DNA of 64,000 nucleotides, taken from the NCBI RefSeq assembly GCF_021018895.1, contig NC_079386.1, positions 16,417,552-16,481,551 on the forward strand, read 5' to 3'. The notes beneath the pieces were generated by a model, which saw only the letters and a list, made by a program, of their open reading frames with translations, searched no databases and was not told the origin of the DNA. Made by a program: the position numbers and the translations under genes. The stretch is from Seriola aureovittata. Its lineage: Eukaryota > Chordata > Actinopteri > Carangiformes > Carangidae. Shown here piece after piece: positions 1 to 15,100 of the stretch; the first letter of the stretch is position 1; the number at the start of each line of letters is the position of its first letter.

Positions 1-3000
1 GTATGGCAAAAAATGGCAAAAAATGGCAAAAAAACAATGTAGTATATTAAGGCATAAAAGGTCATAACAACGTCATAGGATGGCAAGGAATCAAACAACA
101 TGGTATAATGAGTCATAAAAATGCCAAAAAACAACATAGTATACTATGGCAAAAAATGTTGAAAAAACGTAATAGTATAGTATGGCAAAAAATTGCAAAA
201 AAACAGTGTAGTATTTTAAGGCATAAAAGGTCATAACAACATCATAGGATGGCAACGAATCAAACAACATGGTATAATAAGTCATAAAAATGCCAAAAAA
301 CGTCATAGTATAGTATGGCAAAAAATGTCAAAAAAACAGTGTAGTATTTTAAGGCATAAAAGGTCATAACAACGTCATAGGATGGCAAGGAATCAAACAA
401 CATGGTATAATAAGTCATAAAAATGCCAAAAAACATCATAGTGTAGTATGGCAAAAAATGTCAAAAAAACAACATAGTATAGTATGGCAAAAAATGTCAA
501 AAAAACAGTGTAGTATTTTAAGGCATAAAAGGTCATAACAACGTCATAGGATGGCAAGGAATCAAACAACATGGTATAATAAGTCATAAAAATGCCAAAA
601 AACGTCATAGTATAGTAAGTCATGTAAATACAAAAAAAAACGTCATAGTATAGTATGGCAAAAAATGTCGAAAAAACAACATAGTATATTAAGGCATAAA
701 AGGTCATAACAACGTCATAGGATGGCAAGGAATTAAACAACATGGTATAATAAGTCATAAAAATGCCAAAAAACATCACAGTACAGTAAGTCATAAAAAT
801 GCCAAAAAACGTCATAGTATAGTATAGCAAAAAATGCCAAAAAATGCCAAAAAAACAATGTAGTATATTAAGGCATAAAAGGTCATAACAACATCATAGG
901 ATGGCAAGGAATCAAACAACATGGTATAATGAGTCATAAAAATGACAAAAAACGTCATAGTATAGTAAGTCATGTAAATACCAAAAAAACGTCATAGTAT
1001 AGTATGGCAAAAAATGTCAAAAAAACAACATAGTATAGTATGGCAAAAAATGTCAAAAAAACAGTGTAGTATTTTAAGGCATAAAAGGTCATAACAACGT
1101 CATAGGATGGCAAGGAATCAAACAACATGGTATAATAAGTCATAAAAATGCCAAAAAACATCACAGTATAGTAAGTCATAAAAATGCCAAAAAACGTCAT
1201 AGTATAGTATGGCAAAAAATGTTAAAAAAACAACATAGTATATTAAGGCATAAAAGGTCATAACACCGTCATAGGATGGCAAGGAATCAAACAACATGGT
1301 ATAATAAGTCATAAAAATGACAAAAAACGTCATAGTATAGTATGGCAAAAAATGCCAAAAAATGGCAAAAAAACAATGTAGTATATTAAGGCATAACTGG
1401 TCATAACAACATCATAGGATGGCAAGGAATCAAACAACATGGTATAATAAGTCATAAAAATGCCAAAAAACATCATAGTATAGTAAGTCATAAAAATGCC
1501 AAAGAACGTCATAGTATAGTATGGCAAAAAATGTCGAAAAAACAACATAATATATTAAGGCATAAAAGGTCATAACACCGTCATAGGATGGCAAGGAATC
1601 AAATAACATCGTATAATAATTCATAAAAATGCCAAAAAACGTCATAGTATAGTATGGCAAAAAATGCCAAAAAATGGCAAAAAAACAATGTAGTATATTA
1701 AGGCATAACTGGTCATAACAACATCATAGGATGGCAAGGAATCAAACAACATGGTATAATAATTCATAAAAATGCCAAAAAACGTCATAGTATATAGTAT
1801 GGCAAAAAATGTCGAAAAAACAACATAGTATATTAAGGTATAAAAGGTCATAACACCATCCTAGGATGGCAAGGAATCAAACAACATGGTATAATAAGTC
1901 ATAAAAATGCCAAAAAACATCATAGTATAGTATGGCAAAAAATGGCAAAAAAACAATGTACTATATTAAGGCATAAAAGGTCATAACAACGTCATAGGAT
2001 GGCAACGAATCAAACAACATGGTATAATAAGTCATAAAAATGACAAAAAACGTCATAGTATAGAAAGTCATGTAAATACCAAAAAAACGTCATAGTATAG
2101 TAAGTCATAAAAATGCCAAAAAACGTCATAGTATAGTATGGCAAAAAATGTCGAAAAAACAATGTATTATATTAAGGCATAAATGGTCATAACAATGTCA
2201 TAGGATGGCAAGGAATCAAACAACATGGTATAATAAGTCATAAAATGTTAAAAAAACAGTGTAGTATATTATGGCATAAAAGGTCATAACAACGTCATAG
2301 GATGGCAAGGAATCAAACAACATGGTATAATAATTCATAAAAATGCCAAAAAATGTCATATTATAGTATGGCAAAAAGTGTCGAAAAAACAACATAGTAT
2401 ATTAAGGTATAAAAGGTCATAACACCGTCCTAGGATGACAAGGAATCAAACAACATGGTATAATAAGTCATAAAAATGCCAAAAACATCACAGTACAGTA
2501 AGTCATAAAATGCCAAAAAACGTCATAGTATAGTATGGCAAAAAATGGCAAAAAATGGCAAAAAAACAATGTAGTATATTAAGGCATAAAAGGTCATAAC
2601 AACATAATAGGATGGCAAGGAATCAAATAACATGGTATAATAAGTCATAAAAATACCAAAAAAACATCATAGTATAGTATGGCAAAAAATGTCGAAAAAA
2701 CATCATAGTATAGTATGGCAAAAAGTGTCGAAAAAACAACATAGTATATTAAGGTATAAAAGGTCATAACACCGTTCTAGGATGGCAAGGAATCAAACAA
2801 CATGGTATAATAAGTCATAAAAATGCCAAAAAACGTCATAGTATAGTAAGTCATGTAAATACCAAAAAAACGTCATAGTATAGTATGGCAAAAAATGTCG
2901 AAAAAACAACATAGTATATTAAGGCATAAAAGGTCATAACAACGTCATAGGATGGCAAGGAATCAAACAACATGGTATAATAAGTCATAAAAATGCCAAA

Positions 3001-6000
3001 AAACATCATAGTATAGTATGGCAAAAAATGGCAAAAAAACAATGTACTATATTAAGGCATAAAAGGTCATAACAACGTCATAGGATGGCAACGAATCAAA
3101 CAACATGGTATAATAAGTCATAAAAATGACAAAAAACGTCATAGTATAGAAAGTCATGTAAATACCAAAAAAACGTCATAGTATAGTAAGTCATAAAAAT
3201 GCCAAAAAACGTCATAGTATAGTATGGCAAAAAATGGCAAAAAATGTCGAAAAAACAATGTATTATATTAAGGCATAAATGGTCATAACAATGTCATAGG
3301 ATGGCAAGGAATCAAACAACATGGTATAATAAGTCATAAAATGTTAAAAAAAACAGTGTAGTATATTATGGCATAAAAGGTCATAACAACGTCATAGGAT
3401 GGCAAGGAATCAAACAACATGGTATAATAATTCATAAAAATGCCAAAAAATGTCATAGTATAGTATGGCAAAAAGTGTCGAAAAAACAACATAGTATATT
3501 AAGGTATAAAAGGTCATAACACCGTCCTAGGATGGCAAGGAATCAAACAACATGGTATAATAAGTCATAAAAATGCCAAAAACATCACAGTACAGTAAGT
3601 CATAAAAATGCCAAAAAACGTCATAGTATAGTATGGCAAAAAATGGCAAAAAATGGCAAAAAAACAATGTAGTATATTAAGGCATAAAAGGTCATAACAA
3701 CATAATAGGATGGCAAGGAATCAAACAACATGGTATAATAAGTCATAAAAATACCAAAAAAACATCATAGTATAGTATGGCAAAAAATGTCGAAAAAACA
3801 TCATAGTATAGTATGGCAAAAAATGGCAAAAAATGGCAAAAAAACAATGTAGTATATTAAGGCATAAAAGGTCATAACAACATCATAGGATGGCAAGGAA
3901 TCAAACAACATGGTATAATAAGTCATAAAAATTCCAAAAAACTTCATAGTATAGTGCGTCATAAAAATGCCAAAAAACGTCATAGTATAGTATGGCAAAA
4001 AATGGCAAAAAAACAATGTAGTATATTAAGGCATAAAAGGTCATAACAACGTCATAGGATGGCAAGGAATCAAACAACATGGTATAATAAGTCATAAAAA
4101 TGCCAAAAAATGTCAAAAAAACAACATAGTATACTATGGCAAAAAATGTCGAAAAAACATCATAGTATAGTATGGCAAAAAATGTCGAAAAAACAGTGTA
4201 GTATTTTAAGGCATAAAAGGTCATAACAACGTCATAGGATGGCAAGGAATCAAACAACATGGTATAATAAGTCATAAAAATGCCAAAAAACGTCATAGTA
4301 TAGTAAGTCATGTAAATACCAAAAAAACGTCATAGTATAGTATGGCAAAAAATGTCGAAAAAACAACATAGTATATTAAGGCATAAAAGGTCATAACAAC
4401 GTCATAGGATGGCAAGGAATTAAACAACATGGTATAATAAGTCATAAAAATGCCAAAAAACATCACAGTACAGTAAGTCATAAAAATGCCAAAAAACGTC
4501 ATAGTATAGTATAGCAAAAAATGCCAAAAAATGCCAAAAAAACAATGTAGTATATTAAGGCATAAAAGGTCATAACAACGTCATAGGATGGCAAGGAATC
4601 AAACAACATGGTATAATAAGTCATAAAAATGCCAAAAAACATCATAGTATAGTAAGTCATAAAAATGCCAAAAAACGTCATAGTATAGTATGGCAAAAAA
4701 TGTCGAAAAAACAACATAGTATATTAAGGCATAAAAGGTCATAACATCGTCATAGGATGGCAAGGAATCAAATAACATCGTATAATAATGCATAAAAATG
4801 ACAAAAAACGTCATAGTATATAGTATGGCAAAAAATGCCAAAAAATGGCAAAAAAACAATGTAGTATATTAAGGCATAACTGGTCATAACAACATCATAG
4901 GATGGCAAGGAATCAAACAACATGGTATAATAAGTCATAAAAATGCCAAAAAACATCATAGTATAGTATGGCAAAAAATGGCAAAAAATGTCAAAAAAAC
5001 AATGTAGTATATTAAGGCATAAAAGGTCATAACAACGTCATAGGATGGCAAGGAATCAAACAACATGGTATAATAAGTCATAAAAATGACAAAAAACGTC
5101 ATAGTATAGTAAGTCATAAAAATGCCAAAAAATGTCATAGTATAGTATGGCAAAAAATGTCAAAAAAACTGTGTAGTATATTATGGCATAAAAGGTCATA
5201 ACAACGTCATAGGATGGCAAGGAATCAAACAACATGGTATAATAATTCATAAAAATGCCAAAAAATTTCATAGTATAGTATGGCAAAAAATGTCGAAAAA
5301 ACAACATAGTATATTAAGGTATAAAAGGTCATAACACCGTCCTAGGATGGCAAGGAATCAAACAACATGGTATAATAAGTCATAAAAATGCCAAAAAACA
5401 TCACAGTACAGTAAGTCATAAAAATGCCAAAAAACGTCATAGTATAGTATGGCAAAAAATGGCAAAAAATGGCAAAAAAACAATGTAGTATATTAAGGCA
5501 TAAAAGGTCATAACAACATAATAGGATGGCAAGGAATCAAACAACATGGTATAATAAGTCATAAAAATACCAAAAAAACATCATAGTATAGTATGGCAAA
5601 AAATGTCGAAAAAACATCATAGTATAGTATGGCAAAAAATGGCAAAAATGGCAAAAAAACAATGTAGTATATTAAGGCATAAAAGGTCATAACAATGTCA
5701 TAGGATGGCAAGGAATCAAACAACATGGTATAATAAGTCATAAAAATTCCAAAAAACTTCATAGTATAGTGCGTCATAAAAATGCCAAAAAACGTCATAG
5801 TATAGTATGGCAAAAAATGGCAAAAAAACAATGTAGTATATTAAGGCATAAAAGGTCATAACAACGTCATAGGATGGCAAGGAATCAAACAACATGGTAT
5901 AATGAGTCATAAAAATGCCAAAAAACAACATAGTATACTATGGCAAAAAATGTTGAAAAAACGTCATAGTATAGTATGGCAAAAAATGGCAAAAAAACAG

Positions 6001-8913
6001 TGTAGTATTTTAAGGCATAAAAGGTCATAACAACGTCATAGGATGGCAAGGAATCAAACAACATGGTATAATAAGTCATAAAAATGCCAAAAAACGTCAT
6101 AGTATAGTAAGTCATGTAAATACCAAAAAAACGTCATAGTATAGTATGGCAAAAAATGTCGAAAAAACAACATAGTATATTAAGGCATAAAAGGTCATAA
6201 CAACGTCATAGGATGGCAAGGAATTAAACAACATGGTATAATAAGTCATAAAAATGCCAAAAAACATCACAGTACAGTAAGTCATAAAAATGCCAAAAAA
6301 CGTCATAGTATAGTATAGCAAAAAATGCCAAAAAATGCCAAAAAACAATGTAGTATATTAAGGCATAAAAGGTCATAACAACATCATAGGATGGCAAGGA
6401 ATCAAACAACATGGTATAATGAGTCATAAAAATGACAAAAAACGTCATAGTATAGTAAGTCATGTAAATACCAAAAAAACGTCATAGTATAGTATGGCAA
6501 AAAATGTTAAAAAAACAACATAGTATAGTATGGCAAAAAATGTCAAAAAAACAGTGTAGTATTTTAAGGCATAAAAGGTCATAACAACGTCATAGGATGG
6601 CAAGGAATCAAACAACATGGTATAATAAGTCATAAAAATGCCAAAAAACGTCATAGTATAGTAAGTCATGTAAATACAAAAAAAAACGTCATAGTATAGT
6701 ATGGCAAAAAATGTCGAAAAAAACAACATAGTATATTAAGGCATAAAAGGTCATAACAACGTCATAGGATGGCAAGGAATTAAACAACATGGTATAATAA
6801 GTCATAAAAATGCCAAAAAACATCACAGTACAGTAAGTCATAAAAATGCCAAAAAACGTCATAGTATAGTATGGCAAAAAATGGCAAAAAATGCCAAAAA
6901 ACAATGTAGTATATTAAGGCATAAAAGGTCATAACAACGTCATAGGATGGCAAGGAATCAAACAACATGGTATAATAAGTCATAAAAATGCCAAAAAACA
7001 TCATAGTATAGTAAGTCATAAAAATGCCAAAAAACGTCATAGTATAGTATGGCAAAAAATGTCGAAAAAACAACATAGTATATTAAGGCATAAAAGGTCA
7101 TAACATCGTCATAGGATGGCAAGGAATCAAATAACATCGTATAATAATGCATAAAAATGACAAAAAACGTCATAGTATATAGTATGGCAAAAAATGCCAA
7201 AAAATGGCAAAAAAACAATGTAGTATATTAAGGCATAACTGGTCATAACAACATCATAGGATGGCAAGGAATCAAACAACATGGTATAATAAGTCATAAA
7301 AATGCCAAAAAACATCATAGTATAGTAAGTCATAAAAATGCCAAAGAACGTCATAGTATAGTATGGCAAAAAATGTCGAAAAAACAACATAATATATTAA
7401 GGCATAAAAGGTCATAACACCGTCATAGGATGGCAAGGAATCAAATAACATCGTATAATAATTCATAAAAATGCCAAAAAACGTCATAGTATAGTATGGC
7501 AAAAAATGCCAAAAAATGGCAAAAAAACAATGTAGTATATTAAGGCATAACTGGTCATAACAACATCATAGGATGGCAAGGAATCAAACAACATGGTATA
7601 ATAATTCATAAAAATGCCAAAAAACGTCATAGTATAGTATGGCAAAAAATGTCGAAAAAACAACATAGTATATTAAGGTATAAAAGGTCATAACACCATC
7701 CTAGGATGGCAAGGAATCAAACAACATGGTATAATAAGTCATAAAAATGCCAAAAAACATCATAGTATAGTATGGCAAAAAATGGCAAAAAAACAATGTA
7801 CTATATTAAGGCATAAAAGGTCATAACAACGTCATAGGATGGCAACGAATCAAACAACATGGTATAATAAGTCATAAAAATGACAAAAAACGTCATAGTA
7901 TAGAAAGTCATGTAAATACCAAAAAAACGTCATAGTATAGTAAGTCATAAAAATGCCAAAAAACGTCATAGTATAGTATGGCAAAAAATGGCAAAAAATG
8001 TCGAAAAAACAATGTATTATATTAAGGCATAAATGGTCATAACAATGTCATAGGATGGCAAGGAATCAAACAACATAGTATAGTATGGCAAAAAATGTCA
8101 AAAAAACAGTGTAGTATATTATGGCATAAAAGGTCATAACAACGTCATAGGATGGCAAGGAATCAAACAACATGGTATAATAATTCATAAAAATGCCAAA
8201 AAATGTCATAGTATAGTATGGCAAAAAATGTCGAAAAAACAACATAGTATATTAAGGTATAAAAGGTCATAACACTGTCCTAGGATGGCAAGGAATCAAA
8301 CAACATGGTATAATAAGTCATAAAAATGCCAAAAAACATCACAGTATAGTAAGTCATAAAAATGCCAAAAAATGTCATAGTATAGTATGGCAAAAAATGC
8401 CAAAAAATGGCAAAAAAACAATGTAGTATATTAAGGCATAAAAGGTCATAACAACATCATAGGATGGCAAGGAATCAAACAACATGGTATAATAAGTCAT
8501 AAAAATACCAAAAAAACATCATAGTATAGTATGGCAAAAAATGTCGAAAAAACGTCATAGTATAGTATGGCAAAAAATGGCAAAAAAACAATGTAGTATA
8601 TTAAGGCATAAAAGGTCATAACAACGTCATAGGATGGCAAGGAATCAAACAACATGGTATAATAAGTCATAAAAATGCCAAAAAACTTCATAGTATAGTG
8701 CGTCATAAAAATGCCAAAAAATGTCATAGTATAGTATGGCAAAAAATGCCAAAAAATGGCAAAAAAACAATGTAGTATATTAAGGCATAAAAGGTCATAA
8801 CAACATCATAGGATGGCAAGGAATCAAACAACATGGTATAGTAAGTCATGTAAATACCAAAAAAACGTCATAGTATAGTAAGTGATGTAAATACCAAAAA
8901 AACCTTATAATAT

Positions 8914-9124
8914 GGGGCGTCGTGTAGCGTAGTGGTCTAAGCAGGCGCCCCATGTGTAGAGGCTATAATCCTTGCTGCAGTCGGCCCCGGTTCGAATCCC
9001 GCATTGGATGGTCCTTCGCTGCATGTCATTCCTCCTCTCTCTGCCTCCTTGTTTCCTGTCACTCTCCACTATACTGTCCATTAAAGTCATAAAAAGCCCA
9101 AAAAATATACTTTAACAAAAAAAA
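8914..9124 (+). mobile_element. tRNA-derived SINE, copy 1
   Basis: The element is much more GC-rich than the satellite around it. It begins ggggcgtcgtgtagcgtagt. An internal Pol III box A (TAGCGTAGTGG, 8925-8935) and box B (GGTTCGAATCC, 8989-8999) mark a tRNA-related head. The body carries tgctgcatgtcattcctcct and a pyrimidine-rich tract, as in common teleost SINEs, and the tail is cattaaagtcataaaaagc followed by an A-rich stretch. A clear target-site duplication is not visible, partly because the flanks are repetitive. The 61-codon open frame on the opposite strand is a shadow of the SINE and not a gene. Confidence 0.88.
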
Positions 9125-12100
9125 CGTCATAGTATAGTATGGCAAAAAATTTCAAAAAACGTCATAGTATAGTATGGCAAAAAATGTTAAAAAAACAACA
9201 TAGTATATTAGGGCATAAAAGGTCATAACAACGTCATAGGATGGCAAGGAATCAAACAACATGGTATAATGAGTCATAAAAATGCCAAAAAACATCATAG
9301 TATAGTATGGCAAAAAATGTCGAAAAAACATCATAGTATAGTATGGCAAAAAATGGCAAAAAATGGCAAAAAAACAGTGTAGTATTTTAAGGCATAAAAG
9401 GTCATAACAACGTCATAGGATGGCAAGGAATCAAACAACATGGTATAATAAGTCATAAAAATGCCAAAAAACGTCATAGTATAGTAAGTCATGTAAATAC
9501 CAAAAAAACGTCATAGTATAGTATGGCAAAAAATGTCGAAAAAACAACATAGTATATTAAGGCATAAAAGGTCATAACAACGTCATAGGATGGCAAGGAA
9601 TCAAACAACATGGTATAATAAGTCATAAAAATGCCAAAAAACATCACAGTACAGTAAGTCATAAAAATGCCAAAAAACGTCATAGTATAGTATGGCAAAA
9701 AATGGCAAAAAATGCCAAAAAACAATGTAGTATATTAAGGCATAAAAGGTCATAACAACGTCATAGGATGGCAAGGAATCAAACAACATGGTATAATAAG
9801 TCATAAAAATGCCAAAAAACATCATAGTATAGTAAGTCATAAAAATGCCAAAAAACGTCATAGTATAGTATGGCAAAAAATGTCGAAAAAACAACATAGT
9901 ATATTAAGGCATAAAAGGTCATAACACCGTCATAGGATGGCAAGGAATCAAATAACATCGTATAATAATTCATAAAAATGACAAAAAACGTCATAGTATA
10001 GTATGGCAAAAAATGCCAAAAAATGGCAAAAAAACAATGTAGTATATTAAGGCATAACTGGTCATAACAACATCATAGGATGGCAAGGAATCAAACAACA
10101 TGGTATAATAAGTCATAAAAATGCCAAAAAACATCATAGTATAGTAAGTCATAAAAATGCCAAAGAACGTCATAGTATAGTATAGTATGGCAAAAAATGT
10201 CGAAAAAACAACATAATATATTAAGGCATAAAAGGTCATAACACCGTCATAGGATGGCAAGGAATCAAATAACATCGTATAATAATTCATAAAAATGCCA
10301 AAAAACGTCATAGTATAGTATGGCAAAAAATGCCAAAAAATGGCAAAAAAACAATGTAGTATATTAAGGCATAACTGGTCATAACAACATCATAGGATGG
10401 CAAGGAATCAAACAACATGGTATAATAATTCATAAAAATGCCAAAAAATGTCATAGTATAGTATGGCAAAAAATGTCGAAAAAACAACATAGTATATTAA
10501 GGTATAAAAGGTCATAACACCATCCTAGGATGGCAAGGAATCAAACAACATGGTATAATAAGTCATAAAAATGCCAAAAAACATCATAGTATAGTATGGC
10601 AAAAAATGTCAAAAAAACAACATAGTATAATAAGGCATAAAAGGTCATAACAACGTCATAGGATGGCAACGAATCAAACAACATGGTATAATAAGTCATA
10701 AAAATGACAAAAAACGTCATAGTATAGAAAGTCATGTAAATACCAAAAAAACGTCATAGTATAGTAAGTCATAAAAATGCCAAAAAACGTCATAGTATAG
10801 TATGGCAAAAAATGGCAAAAAATGTCGAAAAAACAATGTATTATATTAAGGCATAAATGGTCATAACAATGTCATAGGATGGCAAGGAATCAAACAACAT
10901 AGTATAGTATGGCAAAAAATGTCAAAAAAACTGTGTAGTATATTATGGCATAAAAGGTCATAACAACGTCATAGGATGGCAAGGAATCAAACAACATGGT
11001 ATAATAATTCATAAAAATGCCAAAAAATGTCATAGTATAGTATGGCAAAAAATGTCGAAAAAACAACATAGTATATTAAGGTATAAAAGGTCATAACACC
11101 GTCCTAGGATGGCAAGGAATCAAACAACATGGTATAATAAGTCATAAAAATGCCAAAAACATCACAGTACAGTAAGTCATAAAAATGCCAAAAAACGTCA
11201 TAGTATAGTATGGCAAAAAATGGCAAAAAATGGCAAAAAAACAATGTAGTATATTAAGGCATAAAAGGTCATAACAACATCATAGGATGGCAAGGAATCA
11301 AACAACATGGTATAATAAGTCATAAAAATACCAAAAAAACATCATAGTATAGTATGGCAAAAAATGTCGAAAAAACATCATAGTATAGTATGGCAAAAAA
11401 TGGCAAAAATGGCAAAAAAACAATGTAGTATATTAAGGCATAAAAGGTCATAACAATGTCATAGGATGGCAAGGAATCAAACAACATGGTATAATAAGTC
11501 ATAAAAATTCCAAAAAACTTCATAGTATAGTGCGTCATAAAAATGCCAAAAAACGTCATAGTATAGTATGGCAAAAAATGCCAAAAAAACAATGTAGTAT
11601 ATTAAGGCATAAAAGGTCATAACAACGTCATAGGATGGCAAGGAATCAAACAACATGGTATAATGAGTCATAAAAATGCCAAAAAACAACATAGTATAGT
11701 ATGGCAAAAAATGTCGAAAAAACGTCATAGTATAGTATAGTATGGCAAAAAATGTCAAAAAAACAGTGTAGTATTTTAAGGCATAAAAGGTCATAACAAC
11801 GTCATAGGATGGCAACGAATCAAACAACATGGTATAATAAGTCATAAAAATGACAAAAAACGTCATAGTATAGAAAGTCATGTAAATACCAAAAAAACGT
11901 CATAGTATAGTAAGTCATAAAAATGCCAAAAAACGTCATAGTATAGTATGGCAAAAAATGTCGAAAAAACAATGTATTATATTAAGGCATAAATGGTCAT
12001 AACAATGTCACAGGGTGGCAAGGAATCAAACAACATGGTATAATGAGTCATAAGAATGACAAAAAATGTCATAGTATAGTAAGTCATGTAAATACCAAAA

Positions 12101-15100
12101 AAACGTCATAGTATAGTATGGCAAAAAATGTCAAAAAAACAACATAGTATAGTATGGCAAAAAATGTCAAAAAAACAGTGTAGTATTTTAAGGCATAAAA
12201 GGTCATAACAACGTCATAGGATGGCAAGGAATCAAACAACATGGTATAATAAGTCATAAAAATGCCAAAAAACGTCATAGTATAGTAAGTCATGTAAATA
12301 CCAAAAAAACGTCATAGTATAGTATGGCAAAAAATGTCGAAAAAAACAACATAGTATATTAAGGCATAAAAGGTCATAACAACGTCATAGGATGGCAAGG
12401 AATTAAACAACATGGTATAATAAGTCATAAAAATGCCAAAAAACATCACAGTACAGTAAGTCATAAAAATGCCAAAAAACGTCATAGTATAGTATAGCAA
12501 AAAATGCCAAAAAATGCCAAAAAAACAATGTAGTATATTAAGGCATAAAAGGTCATAACAACGTCATAGGATGGCAAGGAATCAAACAACATGGTATAAT
12601 AAGTCATAAAAATGCCAAAAAACATCATAGTATAGTAAGTCATAAAAATGCAAAAAACGTCATAGTATAGTATGGCAAAAAATGTCGAAAAAACAACATA
12701 GTATATTAAGGCATAAAAGGTCATAACATCGTCATAGGATGGCAAGGAATCAAATAACATCGTATAATAATGCATAAAAATGACAAAAAACGTCATAGTA
12801 TATAGTATGGCAAAAAATGGCAAAAAATGGCAAAAAAACAATGTAGTATATTAAGGCATAACTGGTCATAACAACATCATAGGATGGCAAGGAATCAAAC
12901 AACATGGTATAATAAGTCATAAAAATGCCAAAAAACATCATAGTATAGTAAGTCATAAAAATGCCAAAGAACGTCATAGTATAGTATGGCAAAAAATGTC
13001 GAAAAAACAACATAATATATTAAGGCATAAAAGGTCATAACACCGTCATAGGATGGCAAGGAATCAAATAACATCGTATAATAATTCATAAAAATGCCAA
13101 AAAACGTCATAGTATAGTATGGCAAAAAATGCCAAAAAATGGCAAAAAAACAATGTAGTATATTAAGGCATAACTGGTCATAACAACATCATAGGATGGC
13201 AAGGAATCAAACAACATGGTATAATAATTCATAAAAATGCCAAAAAATGTCATAGTATAGTATGGCAAAAAATGTCGAAAAAACAACATAGTATATTAAG
13301 GTATAAAAGGTCATAACACCATCCTAGGATGGCAAGGAATCAAACAACATGGTATAATAAGTCATAAAAATGCCAAAAAACATCATAGTATAGTATGGCA
13401 AAAAATGGCAAAAAAACAATGTACTATATTAAGGCATAAAAGGTCATAACAACGTCATAGGATGGCAACGAATCAAACAACATGGTATAATAAGTCATAA
13501 AAATGACAAAAAACGTCATAGTATAGAAAGTCATGTAAATACCAAAAAAAGTCATAGTATAGTATAGTGCGTCATAAAAATGCCAAAAAACGTCATAGTA
13601 TAGTATGGCAAAAAATGTCGAAAAAACAATGTATTATATTAAGGCATAAATGGTCATAACAATGTCACAGGGTGGCAAGGAATCAAACAACATGGTATAA
13701 TGAGTCATAAGAATGACAAAAAATGTCATAGTATAGTAAGTCATGTAAATACCAAAAAAACGTCATAGTATAGTATGGCAAAAAATGTCAAAAAAACAAC
13801 ATAGTATATTAAGGCATAAAAGGTCATAACAACGTCATAGGATGGCAAGGAATCAAACAACATGGTATAATAATTCATAAAAATGCCAAAAAATGTCATA
13901 GTATAGTATGGCAAAAAATGTCGAAAAAACAACATAGTATATTAAGGTATAAAAGGTCATAACACCATCCTAGGATGGCAAGGAATCAAACAACATGGTA
14001 TAATAAGTCATAAAAATGCCAAAAAACATCATAGTATAGTATGGCAAAAAATGGCAAAAAATGGCAAAAAATGTCGAAAAAACAATGTATTATATTAAGG
14101 CATATATGGTCATAACAATGTCATAGGATGGCAAGGAATCAAACAACATGGTATAATAAGACATAAAAATGCCAAAAAACATCACAGTACAGTAAGTCAT
14201 AAAAATGCCAATAAACGCCATAGTATAGTATGGCAAAAAATGGCAAAAAATGTCGAAAAAACAATGTATTATACTAAGGCATAAATGGTCATAACAATGT
14301 CATAGGATGGCAAGGAATCAAACAACATGGTATAATAAGACATAAAAATGCCAAAAAACGTCATAGTATAGTAAGTCATGTAAATACCAAAAAAACGTCA
14401 TAGTATAGTATGGCAAAAAATGTCAAAAAAACTGTGTAGTATATTATGGCATAAAAGGTCATAACAACGTCATAGGATGGCAAGGAATCAAATAACATCG
14501 TATAATAATTCATAAAAATGCCAAAAAACGTCATAGTATAGTATGGCAAAAAATGTCGAAAAAACAACATAGTATATTAAGGTATAAAAGGTCATAACAC
14601 CATCCTAGGATGGCAAGGAATCAAACAACATGGTATAATAAGTCATAAAAATGCCAAAAAACATCATAGTATAGTATGGCAAAAAATGGCAAAAAAACAA
14701 TGTACTATATTAAGGCATAAAAGGTCATAACAACGTCATAGGATGGCAACGAATCAAACAACATGGTATAATAAGTCATAAAAATGACAAAAAACGTCAT
14801 AGTATAGAAAGTCATGTAAATACCAAAAAAACGTCATAGTATAGTAAGTCATAAAAATGCAAAAAAACGTCATAGTATAGTATGGCAAAAAATGTCGAAA
14901 AAACAATGTATTATATTAAGGCATAAATGGTCATAACAATGTCACAGGGTGGCAAGGAATCAAACAACATGGTATAATGAGTCATAAGAATGACAAAAAA
15001 TGTCATAGTATAGTAAGTCATGTAAATACCAAAAAAACGTCATAGTATAGTATGGCAAAAAATGTCAAAAAAACAACATAGTATATTAAGGCATAAAAGG

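Noticed and set aside
8914..8999. Genuine tRNA gene
   Set aside because: Box A and box B are present, but the acceptor and anticodon arms do not fold into a full cloverleaf and the tRNA-like head is joined to a SINE body and tail.
8905..9090. Conserved 61-codon open frame present twice (also 26,504-26,689)
   Set aside because: It is the antisense of the tRNA-derived SINE; conservation comes from block duplication of the SINE.
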